A stretch of 37,313 bases of DNA from an uncultured Mediterraneibacter sp. (GCA_934418295.1 CAKRWZ010000007.1:1-37313), one strand, 5' to 3'; positions 23,133 through 32,496 are shown, counted from the first letter of the stretch. Made by a program: numbers and translations. The notes: generated by a model from the sequence alone, not told the origin.

Positions 23133-24113
23133 ATGAAAGTAACAGTCGTCATCCCAAACTATAACGGAAAACATTTTCTGGCGCCCTGTCTGGAAGCGCT
23201 TGCCCGGCAGACCTGCCAGGATTTTCAGATATTGATCGTGGACAACGCTTCTGAGGACGAAAGCATCGATTTTCTGGAGACAGAATATCCGAATGTAAAA
23301 TACATTGTCCTAGATAAAAATTACGGGTTCAGCAAGGCAGTCAATGTCGGGATCCGCAGTGCAAAGACTCCTTACGTCTTTCTTTTAAACAATGACACGA
23401 AGATCGCTCCCACCTGCATCCAGGAGCTTCTGAACACTATGGAAACATCTCGTAAGATCTTTTCCGTTTCCAGCAAGATGATCCAGATGTACCATCCCGA
23501 ACTGATCGACAGTGCCGGAGATCTTTATACCGTGATCGGCTGGGGCGTCTGCCGGGGAAACGGCCGTCCGGTCTCCCTGTATCAGACTCCGGAACCGATT
23601 TTTTCTGCCTGTGCCGGGGCTGCCATGTACCGCACTCGCATTTTTCAAAAAATCGGCTATTTTGACGAAAATCATTTCGCATATCTGGAGGATATCGATA
23701 TCGGATACCGGGCAAAAATCTTTGGTTACCAGAATGTTTACTGCCCCACCGCTATCGTGGAACATGTGGGCAGCGGTACCAGCGGTTCCAAGTACAACGC
23801 TTTTAAAGTCCGGCTTTCCGCCCGCAACAGCGTGTATCTGAACTATAAAAACATGCCGATCCTACAGCTGTTTTTCAACTTTCTTCCGCTTTGCATCGGT
23901 TATCTGGTCAAATACCTTTTTTTCTGCAAAATCGGTTTCGGAAAAGAGTACAAGGAAGGGGTTCAGGAGGGTCTTCACAAATGCCGGGCACAAGCCAAAG
24001 TGCCTTTCCGGTTCCGCCATCTTCTCAATTATTTCCGGATTGAAGGCGAACTGATCCGCAACACTTTTTCCTATGCAAAAGACTGGGTACAGCGAAAAGT
24101 TTTGAAAAAATAA
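23133..24113 (+). CDS. GT2 family glycosyltransferase, WbbL/rhamnosyltransferase-like
   Basis: The 326-residue protein has a GT-A domain: VTVVIPNYNG at the start, LIVDNASEDESIDFL, the DxD-like LLNNDTKIAP, CAGAAMYRTRIF, and DENHFAYLEDIDIGYRAKIFGY. This is the WbbL/RfbF-like group that transfers L-rhamnose or related sugars to lipid-linked acceptors. The C-terminal third has a hydrophobic stretch (LPLCIGYLVKYLFF) suggesting membrane association. It is the only polysaccharide gene on the plus strand, divergent from the initiating transferase and convergent with rfbD, with its own terminator. An AGG lies 6 bases before the ATG. Confidence 0.88.
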   Translation: MKVTVVIPNYNGKHFLAPCLEALARQTCQDFQILIVDNASEDESIDFLETEYPNVKYIVLDKNYGFSKAVNVGIRSAKTPYVFLLNNDTKIAPTCIQELLNTMETSRKIFSVSSKMIQMYHPELIDSAGDLYTVIGWGVCRGNGRPVSLYQTPEPIFSACAGAAMYRTRIFQKIGYFDENHFAYLEDIDIGYRAKIFGYQNVYCPTAIVEHVGSGTSGSKYNAFKVRLSARNSVYLNYKNMPILQLFFNFLPLCIGYLVKYLFFCKIGFGKEYKEGVQEGLHKCRAQAKVPFRFRHLLNYFRIEGELIRNTFSYAKDWVQRKVLKK

Positions 24114-24124
24114 GGATATACAAC

Positions 24125-24171
24125 AATCACCGGAATGTACCTTACGCATTGGCACTCCGGTGATTGCTTTT
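24125..24171. terminator. Terminator between GT2 and rfbD (convergent)
   Basis: AATCACCGGA (24125-24134) pairs with TCCGGTGATT (24156-24165), followed by GCTTTTCT on the plus strand. It ends the GT2 gene and may also end the rhamnose operon. Confidence 0.7.
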
Positions 24172-24195
24172 CTGATCCATTCTATTTTCTGATTT

Positions 24196-25050
24196 CTATT
24201 TTTTCTCCTGCAAAAGAATCTCCAAATATCTGCCCAAGGCATCCTGCCACGTGGGCAGCCGACGGAAGCCGTTCTCTTCCAACTTGTCCTTGTTCAGTCT
24301 GCTGTTATGCGGACGTTTTGCCTTTGACGGAAACTGCTCACTGGTAACCGGATGGATCACAATCTCCTTTCCCGCCTGTCGGAAAATCTCCTTTGCAAAA
24401 TCGTACCAGGTGCAAAGCCCTTCGTTGGTCGCATGATACCGGCCGTAGGCTTCCCGCTCTGCCATGTCCGCCAACAACACCGCCAGATCTCTCGTATAGG
24501 TCGGCGAACCGATTTGGTCGTTTACCACATTCAGCTCTGAATGCGTTTCCGAAAGCTTCAGCATGGTCTTAATGAAATTTTTTCCATTGACACCAAACAC
24601 CCAGGCAATACGGACAATATAATACTTTTCCAGATATTTTTCCACCGCCAGCTCGCCTTCATACTTGGTCTCGCCGTATACATTCAAAGGCTCTCTTTCG
24701 TCATCCGGCTCCCATGGTCTGGTTCCTTCCCCGTTGAACACGTAATCGGTACTGATATAGATCATTTTCAGATCCAGTTCTTTACAGACCCTGGCAATAT
24801 TCTCCGTGCCATCGGCATTGATCCTGCGGCAGATTTCCACGTTGTCTTCTGCAGCGTCCACCGCGGTATAGGCCGCACAATGGATCACTGTTTCCACATC
24901 CGATGCCTTGATTACCTCTTCCACTTTCGCTGCATCCGTGATATCCATCTCTTCTATGTCTACACCGATTCCTGTATGGCCACGTTTTTCCAGTTCTCTC
25001 ATCACATCATAGCCCAGCTGACCTTTGACGCCGGTTACCAATACCCGCAT
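24196..25050 (-). CDS. rfbD: dTDP-4-dehydrorhamnose reductase
   Basis: The 284-residue extended-SDR protein shows the RfbD features: VTGVKGQLGYDVMRELEKRG, ISTDYVFNGEGTRPW, the catalytic Y-x-x-x-K in NVYGETKYEGE, and PHNSRLNKDKLEENGF near the C-terminus. It reduces dTDP-4-dehydro-L-rhamnose to dTDP-L-rhamnose with NAD(P)H, the last step of the pathway. AAGGAG lies 8 bases before the ATG. It is the last gene of the operon, separated from rfbB, rfbA and rfbC by an eight-gene glycan assembly and export block. Confidence 0.95.
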   Translation of the reverse strand: MRVLVTGVKGQLGYDVMRELEKRGHTGIGVDIEEMDITDAAKVEEVIKASDVETVIHCAAYTAVDAAEDNVEICRRINADGTENIARVCKELDLKMIYISTDYVFNGEGTRPWEPDDEREPLNVYGETKYEGELAVEKYLEKYYIVRIAWVFGVNGKNFIKTMLKLSETHSELNVVNDQIGSPTYTRDLAVLLADMAEREAYGRYHATNEGLCTWYDFAKEIFRQAGKEIVIHPVTSEQFPSKAKRPHNSRLNKDKLEENGFRRLPTWQDALGRYLEILLQEKK

Positions 25051-25074
25051 GATTTTTTCTCCTTCTTTTAATAT

Positions 25075-26004
25075 TTAATATTCCCATCCTTTGCTTTTCA
25101 AATACTCATAATAGCAAGTGATACCTTCCTTAAAACTACGCAATTTTTTCGGATAAATAGATCTGATCTTTGAATTATCCAGTACAATCTTTCTTACATC
25201 TACGCTTCTGGCTTCTTTGTAAGCAACATCCAGCTTTGAGTTCAACTGTTTTAATATTTCCACAACTCGATTCTGACTAATTCCGTCGTTGGAGCTTAAA
25301 TTGAAAACTTCCTCGTCTCCCTCGTAATCTATCAGTGCTTCCAACATTCCGCAAACATCATCGATGTAAATATAATCTCGAATATTTTCACCGTCTCCCC
25401 AGATTTCAAGGCATTCCCCTCTAAGTGTTCTCTTAACTGCCGCATCCACAAAGCCTACTCCCTTATGATAATCCTGCCCGGGCCCATAAGGATTTGAAAT
25501 TCTGGCAATACGCATCTTCGTATGAAGCTGCGTATTGAAAGTACGGATTACATTTTCAATACAAAGCTTTACGCTTCCGTAATGATTAATCGGAACCGGA
25601 AGCGCAGTCTCCTTGATTGGCTGTTTTTCCTGTACACCATATACAGTGCCTCCAGAAGAAAGAAAAATCATATTTATCTTTTGTTTGATCAGCATACCAC
25701 ATAGATTAACTGTCTGCAGAAAATCTCTGCTGTATCCTTCCATATACTTTTTATTTGAATTTCCGGGATTTACAGTACTCAGAGAATGAATCACCAGATC
25801 CATATCTTCAATCGTTTCCTCTAAAACATAATTATCAAAGAAATCTCCTTCTATATAATGAACTCCCTCTGTTTTTTCCTCAGGTATCGTCAGATCAAAA
25901 CTGTGAATATCTAAATCAGATCTTTTGACTAATCTCTTTGCCAGATTTTTCCCGATAAAGCCATTGCCTCCGATAATCAATATTTTTCTTTCATTTTCTT
26001 TCAT
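25075..26004 (-). CDS. NAD-dependent sugar epimerase/dehydratase
   Basis: The 309-residue extended SDR starts MKENERKILIIGGNGFIGKNL (NAD site), has FLSSGGTVYG and the catalytic Y-x-x-x-K in NHYGSVKLCIENVI, then RISNPYGPGQ and GDGENIRDYIYIDD. This fits UDP-glucose 4-epimerase-like enzymes that make a nucleotide sugar such as UDP-Gal, or another hexose derivative. The exact substrate is unclear. Its ATG overlaps the stop of the upstream GT4 gene (ATGA), so the two are coupled, and its product is probably a donor for the cluster's transferases. Confidence 0.87.
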   Translation of the reverse strand: MKENERKILIIGGNGFIGKNLAKRLVKRSDLDIHSFDLTIPEEKTEGVHYIEGDFFDNYVLEETIEDMDLVIHSLSTVNPGNSNKKYMEGYSRDFLQTVNLCGMLIKQKINMIFLSSGGTVYGVQEKQPIKETALPVPINHYGSVKLCIENVIRTFNTQLHTKMRIARISNPYGPGQDYHKGVGFVDAAVKRTLRGECLEIWGDGENIRDYIYIDDVCGMLEALIDYEGDEEVFNLSSNDGISQNRVVEILKQLNSKLDVAYKEARSVDVRKIVLDNSKIRSIYPKKLRSFKEGITCYYEYLKSKGWEY

Positions 26005-27233
26005 TTCTTATCCTCTGCAATTCCCTTTAACAATGCTTCTTTCACCTTCAAAGCTTCTTTTTCCCATGAAGTGGATTTTGCAAATTCCAATCCTTTTTTT
26101 CGGATCACCGTCAATTCTTCTTCATGCTTCAGATAATATTCCAGCTTTTCCGCAATATGAAGCGGATTATAATCCACCAATACGCAGTTATCTTCATTGA
26201 CAAGCCACGTGCTGTTTTCTCCCGTAGAGCATACTGCTACTGAATTCGACGCCATGACCTCCAAAGGTAGCAATGACAAATTCGTATTTGACAACACAAA
26301 ACACAAATCACACTGTGAATAAATTTTCGAAAGCTGATCCACACTTACAATTCCAAGGTCCTGATGCTCAAATGGAATATTATATTGTTTCACTTCCCAG
26401 CCCGCAAACACAACCTCTACTTCCGGCATCCGTTTACAAAGCAAATCCAGCGCAAGCAATCCCATTTCAAAATCTCTTCTCGGAGTAACCGGTCTTGCAT
26501 AAAAGAACACACGCTTTTTATCTGATTTTTTCGGAAGTGGTTTATAAACTTCTTTATCATAAGAAAAGCCAAAACTGTCTGTACGCATACCAAATTCATC
26601 CGCCAGCTTATTTTTCAACCAATCCCCTGCCGTAATTCCTCTCAATCCGAACGTATACGTTGCTTTCGCAAACTCTGCTTCTGAGCCAATTGCATAAAAA
26701 TACGGTTCATAATCTTGTACAAAATAAAATTTTGAAATGGTATTATTGAAATTTTTCACAAAATAAGCCGTTTGCCAAGATGTTGCAATCGTAGCATGTG
26801 CAAATTTAGCGTATTTGACATCCCAATATGCTTCTACTCTTTCATCTAAAATCGGAAAATATTTCTGCAAAAATTCTCTCACAGATTTATTGTCTCTATA
26901 GTTTGGGGTCAAATGTAGATAAATACGACTGTGAAATCCCATATTCTCTAAATGTGAAATAAAACGAAAAATATTCAGGTGTCCCCCAGACCCCTTTCCC
27001 ATCTCCGGAATAATCCAATTCAAAAGAATTACAGCGTCATCTTTATGTGCTGCATAATCTTTCTGTGAAAATGGTACTTGCTGTTCGTCTACCACAAAAT
27101 GAAACAGGTCCAATACCGGAACTTTTATCTTTTTCAAATGCAATTTTCCAAGAAGTTTGTCAAACACCCCTTTGACTCCCCTCCGTTTGATAAAAGGAAT
27201 TAATTTTTGAAAAAACAATTTTATTTTACGCAT
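26001..27233 (-). CDS. WsaF-like GT4 glycosyltransferase (rhamnan synthesis type)
   Basis: The 410-residue protein carries LLNWIIPEMGKGSGGHLNIF and later YFVQDYEPYFYAIGSEAEFA, patterns seen in WsaF, the beta-1,2-rhamnosyltransferase of the Geobacillus S-layer glycan, and in rhamnan-synthesis proteins. A GT-B layout follows: KKRVFFYARPVTPRRDFE begins the donor half and LPLEVMASNSVAVCSTGE holds the conserved Glu that contacts the nucleotide sugar. It probably adds L-rhamnose within the exported glycan; the linkage is not readable from sequence. AGGTGA lies 6 bases before the ATG. Confidence 0.85.
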   Translation of the reverse strand: MRKIKLFFQKLIPFIKRRGVKGVFDKLLGKLHLKKIKVPVLDLFHFVVDEQQVPFSQKDYAAHKDDAVILLNWIIPEMGKGSGGHLNIFRFISHLENMGFHSRIYLHLTPNYRDNKSVREFLQKYFPILDERVEAYWDVKYAKFAHATIATSWQTAYFVKNFNNTISKFYFVQDYEPYFYAIGSEAEFAKATYTFGLRGITAGDWLKNKLADEFGMRTDSFGFSYDKEVYKPLPKKSDKKRVFFYARPVTPRRDFEMGLLALDLLCKRMPEVEVVFAGWEVKQYNIPFEHQDLGIVSVDQLSKIYSQCDLCFVLSNTNLSLLPLEVMASNSVAVCSTGENSTWLVNEDNCVLVDYNPLHIAEKLEYYLKHEEELTVIRKKGLEFAKSTSWEKEALKVKEALLKGIAEDKK

Positions 27234-27245
27234 CTATATTCACCT

Positions 27246-28223
27246 TTACGCCTTTCTTTGTTTATACTGTTGCGAAACATGACGATCCAGCCACTCTTGC
27301 TTTTTCGTGGAATACATATGATACTTGCCTCCCAGATATCCCCCATAATAACGGCTGAAATTTCGACATACAGAATACCATCCCCAATAAATTTTTTCTC
27401 CCTTTTTCATTTCCAAATGACGGATGTATTTTGCGTCTGACAAAACATGCTTTCCCACCTGAAGCGGCAATTTCAGCCAGCTGGTGGAAATCATAAAATT
27501 CTGCAGATCATACAAGCCCTTGTATTCATCAAAATATCTCATGAAATAAGAGCTCAATTTAAAATTATGGGAATGATAAACCGGCGCATATGGACAGTAG
27601 AGCTTCTTAAAGCCCAACTCTATCATTTTCCGCGCCCAGATTTGATCCTCAGCAAATGAAACATCCTCATATGGATATTTTTCAAATACATCCCTCCGGA
27701 TACAGGAATTATTGTCCGAAAAAAAGGACAGTAAATGGCGGTATCCTTCTTCTGTTTCATATCGCTTTTTATTTGCATCTGTCAACTGAAAAACCGTATT
27801 GTCCTCTCCGAAATTTTTAAAATGATAATACAAATCCCTCTTATCAATCACATTGCAATTCGGATACGGATAATGAATCCCAAAGCCTCCTACAATCTCC
27901 GGATCTGACCTCATCCCGTCGATAAAATTCTGAAGCCACTTATCTGATGCCGGCATCGCATCCTGTGTAATAAACACAATATACGTTCCGGTTCCCTTCG
28001 ACGCTCCGAAATTTCTGGTTTTTCCATGTCCAAACTCCTCCGGAGAAATCTCATACAAGCTGCAAGGATGCTTTTTTATAATGGAAACAGTCTCATCACT
28101 TGATCCGGAATCTACGCAAATTACTTCGTATTCATATTCCGTCTTCTGGCTGAACACGGCCTTCAACACTTTATCAAATAATTTTCCCCCGTTTTTTGTA
28201 GGGATCACGATGGTAACATCCAT
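27246..28223 (-). CDS. GT2 family glycosyltransferase, rhamnosyltransferase-like
   Basis: The start MDVTIVIPTKNGG (AAGGAG 6 bases upstream) gives 325 residues. GT-A motifs are VIPTKNGG, CVDSGSSDETVSII, the TQDA-type FITQDAMPAS, and YEDVSFAEDQIWARKMIELG. TQDAxP together with a GHGKTRNFG motif is typical of rhamnosyltransferases of the RfbF/RgpA group. It shares this layout with the GT2 at 19160-20095. It is likely to transfer dTDP-rhamnose to the growing chain at the membrane. It begins 22 bases after the upstream small membrane protein gene. Confidence 0.87.
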   Translation of the reverse strand: MDVTIVIPTKNGGKLFDKVLKAVFSQKTEYEYEVICVDSGSSDETVSIIKKHPCSLYEISPEEFGHGKTRNFGASKGTGTYIVFITQDAMPASDKWLQNFIDGMRSDPEIVGGFGIHYPYPNCNVIDKRDLYYHFKNFGEDNTVFQLTDANKKRYETEEGYRHLLSFFSDNNSCIRRDVFEKYPYEDVSFAEDQIWARKMIELGFKKLYCPYAPVYHSHNFKLSSYFMRYFDEYKGLYDLQNFMISTSWLKLPLQVGKHVLSDAKYIRHLEMKKGEKIYWGWYSVCRNFSRYYGGYLGGKYHMYSTKKQEWLDRHVSQQYKQRKA

Positions 28224-28245
28224 TTTTTTCTCCTTGTACAACACC

Positions 28246-28884
28246 CTATTTAAATAATTTATACATAAATTTTACAAACACTGCCAAGTAGAGAATAATG
28301 ACCAGAAACACCAAAAAGGTTTCTACATTAAATCTCTTATACTGTAGCTTAATGACACTTGCTTTTTCTATATTCTCTCCATTAAGCTGCAATACACTGT
28401 CATTGTTTCCCTTCTCCGTTACATATACAGCCATTGTTTCATTATCCTGAACCTTTTTCCCTTGAATAGTCAATACGTATTTTTTCCCTGCGCTGTCTGG
28501 CTGTGCGGAAAATTCCACCTTTATATTACCTCTTTTCTGGGCACTTGAGCTTACAAACTCCGGATTTTCTGTGCTGGATTCATCAATCTTTCCTTTTCCA
28601 ATCTCCTTACCGGTTTCTGCATCCTTTACACTCCATCTGTAGGTTCCGATCTCCTGATTGTCCAGTTTCGTCAGTTTAATGGAAAAACCACACAAGCCTT
28701 TATCCGTACATGTAAATGTCTGTGTCAGAACCATATCTGCCGTCAGCTTTCCTGTATTTTCGTAAGAATTTGCGCCAATATCTGTATTATAAATTGCCCG
28801 CGGCCATATACCATAAGAATAAACAGCTCCGATCAAAACCATCAGTACTGCCAAAATAATTATTTTCAGATTTCGTTTTTTCAC
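28246..28884 (-). CDS. Membrane protein with extracytoplasmic beta domain, resembles the DUF2142 N-terminal domain
   Basis: This 212-residue protein starts at GTG (GAGGG 7 bases upstream). An N-terminal helix (about 6-26) is followed by about 150 extracytoplasmic residues rich in beta strands, then a second helix (about 186-206) and a short basic tail. I do not recognise a named family. The outer domain (FSIKLTKLDNQEIGTYRWSV, then KVEFSAQPDSAGKKYVLTIQ) follows the same order of features as the first outer loop of the DUF2142 protein in this operon (GVSVKFSCENLNSQTCLRVR). It may be a stand-alone partner that binds glycan or the GT-C enzyme; function is unknown. Confidence 0.75.
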   Translation of the reverse strand: MKKRNLKIIILAVLMVLIGAVYSYGIWPRAIYNTDIGANSYENTGKLTADMVLTQTFTCTDKGLCGFSIKLTKLDNQEIGTYRWSVKDAETGKEIGKGKIDESSTENPEFVSSSAQKRGNIKVEFSAQPDSAGKKYVLTIQGKKVQDNETMAVYVTEKGNNDSVLQLNGENIEKASVIKLQYKRFNVETFLVFLVIILYLAVFVKFMYKLFK

Positions 28885-28895
28885 CGATATTCCCT

Positions 28896-29657
28896 CTATT
28901 CTTCCAGTTCTCCTGCGTAATAGGCTCTTTCAAAATGACTTCCCACTTCTTCACTGGTACCGTCTTCCCGGATTTTTCCTTTTTCAATCCAGATCGCCCT
29001 GTTGCAAATTTTCTTTACCTGATCAATACTGTGAGATACAAATAGTATGGTAGTATCTTTGCTCATCATCCCGTGTATTCTTTTTTCACATTTTTCCTGA
29101 AACCGAAAGTCGCCCACCGACAATACTTCATCTACGATCAAAATATCCGGCGTACCTATGGTAGCAATGGCAAAGGCCAGACGGGCCAGCATTCCGGAAG
29201 AAAAATTCTTAATCGGAACATCCATAAATTCACCCAACTCGGAAAATTCCACGATTCCGTCGTAATGCTTTTGCATTTCACTTCTGGAATACCCCAGAAT
29301 CGCCCCATTCAAAAACACATTTTCCCTGGCAGTCAGATCCATGTCAAATCCGGCTCCCAATTCAATCATAGGTGCAATCGTTCCGTTTACCTTTACAGAG
29401 CCCTTTGTCGGCTTCAGCACTCCCGCCACAGTCTTAAGCAACGTACTTTTCCCACATCCGTTAAGACCAATCAAGGCAACGGATTCTCCCTTTTTTACCT
29501 CAAAATCTACATCTTTCAACGCCCAGAATTCATCCTGCTTCAGATTATGCTTCAGTCGCTTAATAAAATATTCTTTAATATTATCTACCTTTTCACTGGA
29601 AAGATTGAACCGCATGGACACATGATCCACTTTTATAACAGTCTCATCACTACTCAT
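28896..29657 (-). CDS. Polysaccharide ABC exporter, ATP-binding subunit
   Basis: The 253-residue protein has all ABC motifs: Walker A GLNGCGKSTLLK (about residue 63), a signature NFSSGMLARLAFA, Walker B ILIVDEVLSVGD, and the switch His in LFVSHS. It belongs to the TagH/Wzt/RfbE group that exports lipid-linked polysaccharide or teichoic acid. At 253 residues it has no C-terminal carbohydrate-recognition domain as found in some Wzt proteins, so export probably does not depend on reading a chain-end cap. The gene follows the permease by 18 bases and shares its operon. Confidence 0.95.
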   Translation of the reverse strand: MSSDETVIKVDHVSMRFNLSSEKVDNIKEYFIKRLKHNLKQDEFWALKDVDFEVKKGESVALIGLNGCGKSTLLKTVAGVLKPTKGSVKVNGTIAPMIELGAGFDMDLTARENVFLNGAILGYSRSEMQKHYDGIVEFSELGEFMDVPIKNFSSGMLARLAFAIATIGTPDILIVDEVLSVGDFRFQEKCEKRIHGMMSKDTTILFVSHSIDQVKKICNRAIWIEKGKIREDGTSEEVGSHFERAYYAGELEE

Positions 29658-29675
29658 CGATTGTCCCTTTCTGCT

Positions 29676-30452
29676 TTACAGATTTAATATAAACTCATCC
29701 TGCTGCTTATAAAATACCCAGAGGCCCAATACAAGTGTTGCCAATACTATGAGCAAAAACAGTAAAAATTCCCAAACAGACGGAATTCTGTTGTAAATCA
29801 TCACATCCCGGAAAATCCCCAAAATTCCCGTTAACGGATTCAGATTGACAATAAACCGTACCTTGTCCGGCAACATACTCAACGGATAAATAATCGGTGT
29901 CAAATACATCAATGCTGTCAAAAATACGGTATACAGATGCATTACATCCCGGAATTTCACCGTAAGTGCAGCCAGAATCAAACCAACCCCCAACGAAAAA
30001 ATCATCAGATAAACAATCGGAATAATTGACAAAAACATGGTGAAATGCAGTTCTGTCCTGGTAAACAGCATAACCAAAATCAATGCGCAAAAAGATGATA
30101 AGATGTTAATTCCTGATGATGCGACCCTAGAAAGGACAAACAAATATTTCGGAATATAAACCTTTTTAATCAATGAAGCATTTCCTAAAATTGCTGTCAT
30201 GGAACCAGAAGTTGCCTCGTTATAAAAAGTAAACAAAATCTGCCCCGTCAGAATATATAGGGAATAATTTTCAATGTCAAATTTCATCAAATTTGAAAAT
30301 ACCACTGACAGAATTACCATCATCAGCAACGGATTTAGCAACGTCCATAAAACTCCTAATACTGATTTTCTGTATTTAATTTTTACATCTCTTGAAACCA
30401 GCTCATAAAGCAGTGGCCGGAATTTTTTTAAATTATTTATATGCTCTATCAT
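29676..30452 (-). CDS. Polysaccharide ABC exporter, permease subunit
   Basis: The 258-residue protein has six hydrophobic segments and the ABC-2/TagG-Wzm pattern: RPLLYELVSRDVKIKYRKSVLG at the N-terminal amphipathic helix, then LWTLLNPLLMMVILSVVFS and a PIIYPLSMLP loop late in the protein. Together with the ATPase it moves undecaprenyl-linked glycan across the membrane. AGGTGA lies 4 bases before the ATG. Its presence means the rhamnose polymer is probably finished in the cytoplasm and exported whole. Confidence 0.94.
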   Translation of the reverse strand: MIEHINNLKKFRPLLYELVSRDVKIKYRKSVLGVLWTLLNPLLMMVILSVVFSNLMKFDIENYSLYILTGQILFTFYNEATSGSMTAILGNASLIKKVYIPKYLFVLSRVASSGINILSSFCALILVMLFTRTELHFTMFLSIIPIVYLMIFSLGVGLILAALTVKFRDVMHLYTVFLTALMYLTPIIYPLSMLPDKVRFIVNLNPLTGILGIFRDVMIYNRIPSVWEFLLFLLIVLATLVLGLWVFYKQQDEFILNL

Positions 30453-30473
30453 TTTTTCACCTGTGATTCTATT

Positions 30474-32474
30474 TTATCTGCATACAATCTTTGTACTAAC
30501 ATTCCAGATTATATATGTGTGTATAGCAACCATCGTAAGTGGTACATACCTTTCTATACCTTTTGCCTCTAAAACAATTTTTTTGTTTTGAATACAAAGC
30601 AAAAAAAGCAGAAGGATCGGAAGGAAATACCTTCCCTGAACTCCTATAATGATGTCTGATCCTATATAAGTATAGGACAACAGCATCGTCAGCATAACCA
30701 AAAATGCCATTACACCCCACAGTAAAAAAAGCCACACTTTTTCTCGTTTTTTAAATTGATACTTTTCCTGTCCGTTGAAACAACAGAATAACAATAAAAC
30801 CACAATTCCTCCCACCACCATAAATGGAAGGGTAAAATCTACCCAACCAAGAGGTGAAGCAATCATTCCCTCTATATACCTGGAAACTTCTGAAGCCAAT
30901 GTCCGGCAAAACATCTCAATCGTATTTGGCAGATTTTTCAGACAATAGCTGAAGGAATAACTCATTAATCCATCTGCTCTTTCAACACTTTCCGAAACAC
31001 CGCTCATTTGTCCGCTTCTTGAAATATAGGTGACTGCAATTCCTGCAATTCCCGCCAAAACTCCTCCAGAAAAAAACAACATTTTATTTTTAAGATTTCC
31101 AAACTTTTCTTTTGGAATCAAAAATACAATGCCGAAAATTGGCAGATATATAAATTTAATCATAGAAATTATCAAAAGTCCTATACTCAAAAAAATCATA
31201 TCTTTATAAGTTATTTTTTCTTTTTCAAACTTCAGATATAACAAATATGCTGTCAGAAAAAAGCATGTTCCCAAAAGCATTGAATCATAATTAAATGATA
31301 CCACCTGTTGCATTGTCATAGGAAAAACGCCAACTAAAAACAGCATCATTTTCCGATATGGCATGAGTTTAATTGCCCAAAACATCACAAAACTATACCA
31401 TAATAATGCAAACAATCTTCCCCAATACATAAGCTGTTCTGCATTGCACCCAATCAACCTTCCGACTGTAACCCCTATGATTTGCGGAATATAAGCCACC
31501 GCTTTTACGGGTAATGTTGTTCGAACCGGCATTGTTCCCTGAAGAACCGGATCTGTTTTACCAAATATTCCTTTTATATAGCGTACATATGCACTCTTTG
31601 TCGGAAGATCTTCTCGGACCAAATACCCTGCGCCATCTTCCTCCGCTATATATTTCCCGGTTTCTTCTTCAAAAGCATCTTTTCCCAAGAGTTTGCTGCT
31701 TTCCGCATATACAGTAACTATGTGTGAACCTTCATCCGGTACTGCATAAGGAGGAATTAAAAACATATAAATTCCCCCCAGCAACACCGTTATCACCACA
31801 AAAGCAGTTTCCAAAGAAACCTTTCGTATTGATACCATTACCGTCACTATAACAGATGCTGCCGCCAAAAAAAGTAACAGATAAAAGACATATATCAGTG
31901 CATGACAATCCCCATTAAGTAAGCGAATAGAATATCCTGTTTGCGATTTTTCTTCATTATCCATTTGAAGATTGCTTTCCAACAATGGATAAGTGAGCTT
32001 CTTTTTTTCAAGGGAAACAACTCCACTTTCCTTGTTTTCCACAACAACTTCTATCGCATAAACATCATCTCTATCAATTTCACATGGTTCATCGAAGTAG
32101 AAATCCAAAAATCCCTTAAAAGTTTTTTCAGGATAAAATTCCCAGCTTTTTATCAGTTGATCTTTCGTTTTATTCAAAAATCGCACTCTCAGACATGTCT
32201 GGGAATTTAAATTTTCACAGCTAAATTTTACTGAAACTCCCGTCAAAGAATCACTTGGAACTTTCAGTTCCTGTGTTGCACATTCACTGCTCTCGAGAAA
32301 ATAATTTTCTTGTACCTGATCTTCTGCTGTATAAATACTCCATGGCTGCCGCATCGCTTGGCGCCATTCTTTTCTGTAAGAAATCAACATTGATATAGAA
32401 AACAAAAGCAAAATCGTAACTGCTAAAAATAGAAGCCTTTTGTTTTCTTTTATCATTTTTTGTATCTTTTTCAT
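30474..32474 (-). CDS. DUF2142-type polytopic membrane protein (probable GT-C glycosyltransferase)
   Basis: The 666-residue protein has one N-terminal helix, an outer beta domain of about 160 residues (about 45-195), then about ten to twelve helices. IPPYAVPDEGSHIVTVYA after the second helix is the PPxxxPDExxH motif of DUF2142 proteins; an acidic pair here is typical of the first outer loop of GT-C enzymes using lipid-phosphate sugars. It probably attaches a side sugar to the glycan outside the membrane. No biochemical role is established for the family as far as I know. It lies between rfbC and the ABC permease and is markedly AT-rich. Confidence 0.85.
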   Translation of the reverse strand: MKKIQKMIKENKRLLFLAVTILLLFSISMLISYRKEWRQAMRQPWSIYTAEDQVQENYFLESSECATQELKVPSDSLTGVSVKFSCENLNSQTCLRVRFLNKTKDQLIKSWEFYPEKTFKGFLDFYFDEPCEIDRDDVYAIEVVVENKESGVVSLEKKKLTYPLLESNLQMDNEEKSQTGYSIRLLNGDCHALIYVFYLLLFLAAASVIVTVMVSIRKVSLETAFVVITVLLGGIYMFLIPPYAVPDEGSHIVTVYAESSKLLGKDAFEEETGKYIAEEDGAGYLVREDLPTKSAYVRYIKGIFGKTDPVLQGTMPVRTTLPVKAVAYIPQIIGVTVGRLIGCNAEQLMYWGRLFALLWYSFVMFWAIKLMPYRKMMLFLVGVFPMTMQQVVSFNYDSMLLGTCFFLTAYLLYLKFEKEKITYKDMIFLSIGLLIISMIKFIYLPIFGIVFLIPKEKFGNLKNKMLFFSGGVLAGIAGIAVTYISRSGQMSGVSESVERADGLMSYSFSYCLKNLPNTIEMFCRTLASEVSRYIEGMIASPLGWVDFTLPFMVVGGIVVLLLFCCFNGQEKYQFKKREKVWLFLLWGVMAFLVMLTMLLSYTYIGSDIIIGVQGRYFLPILLLFLLCIQNKKIVLEAKGIERYVPLTMVAIHTYIIWNVSTKIVCR

Positions 32475-32496
32475 ATATGCATTCCATTAAGCAAAA

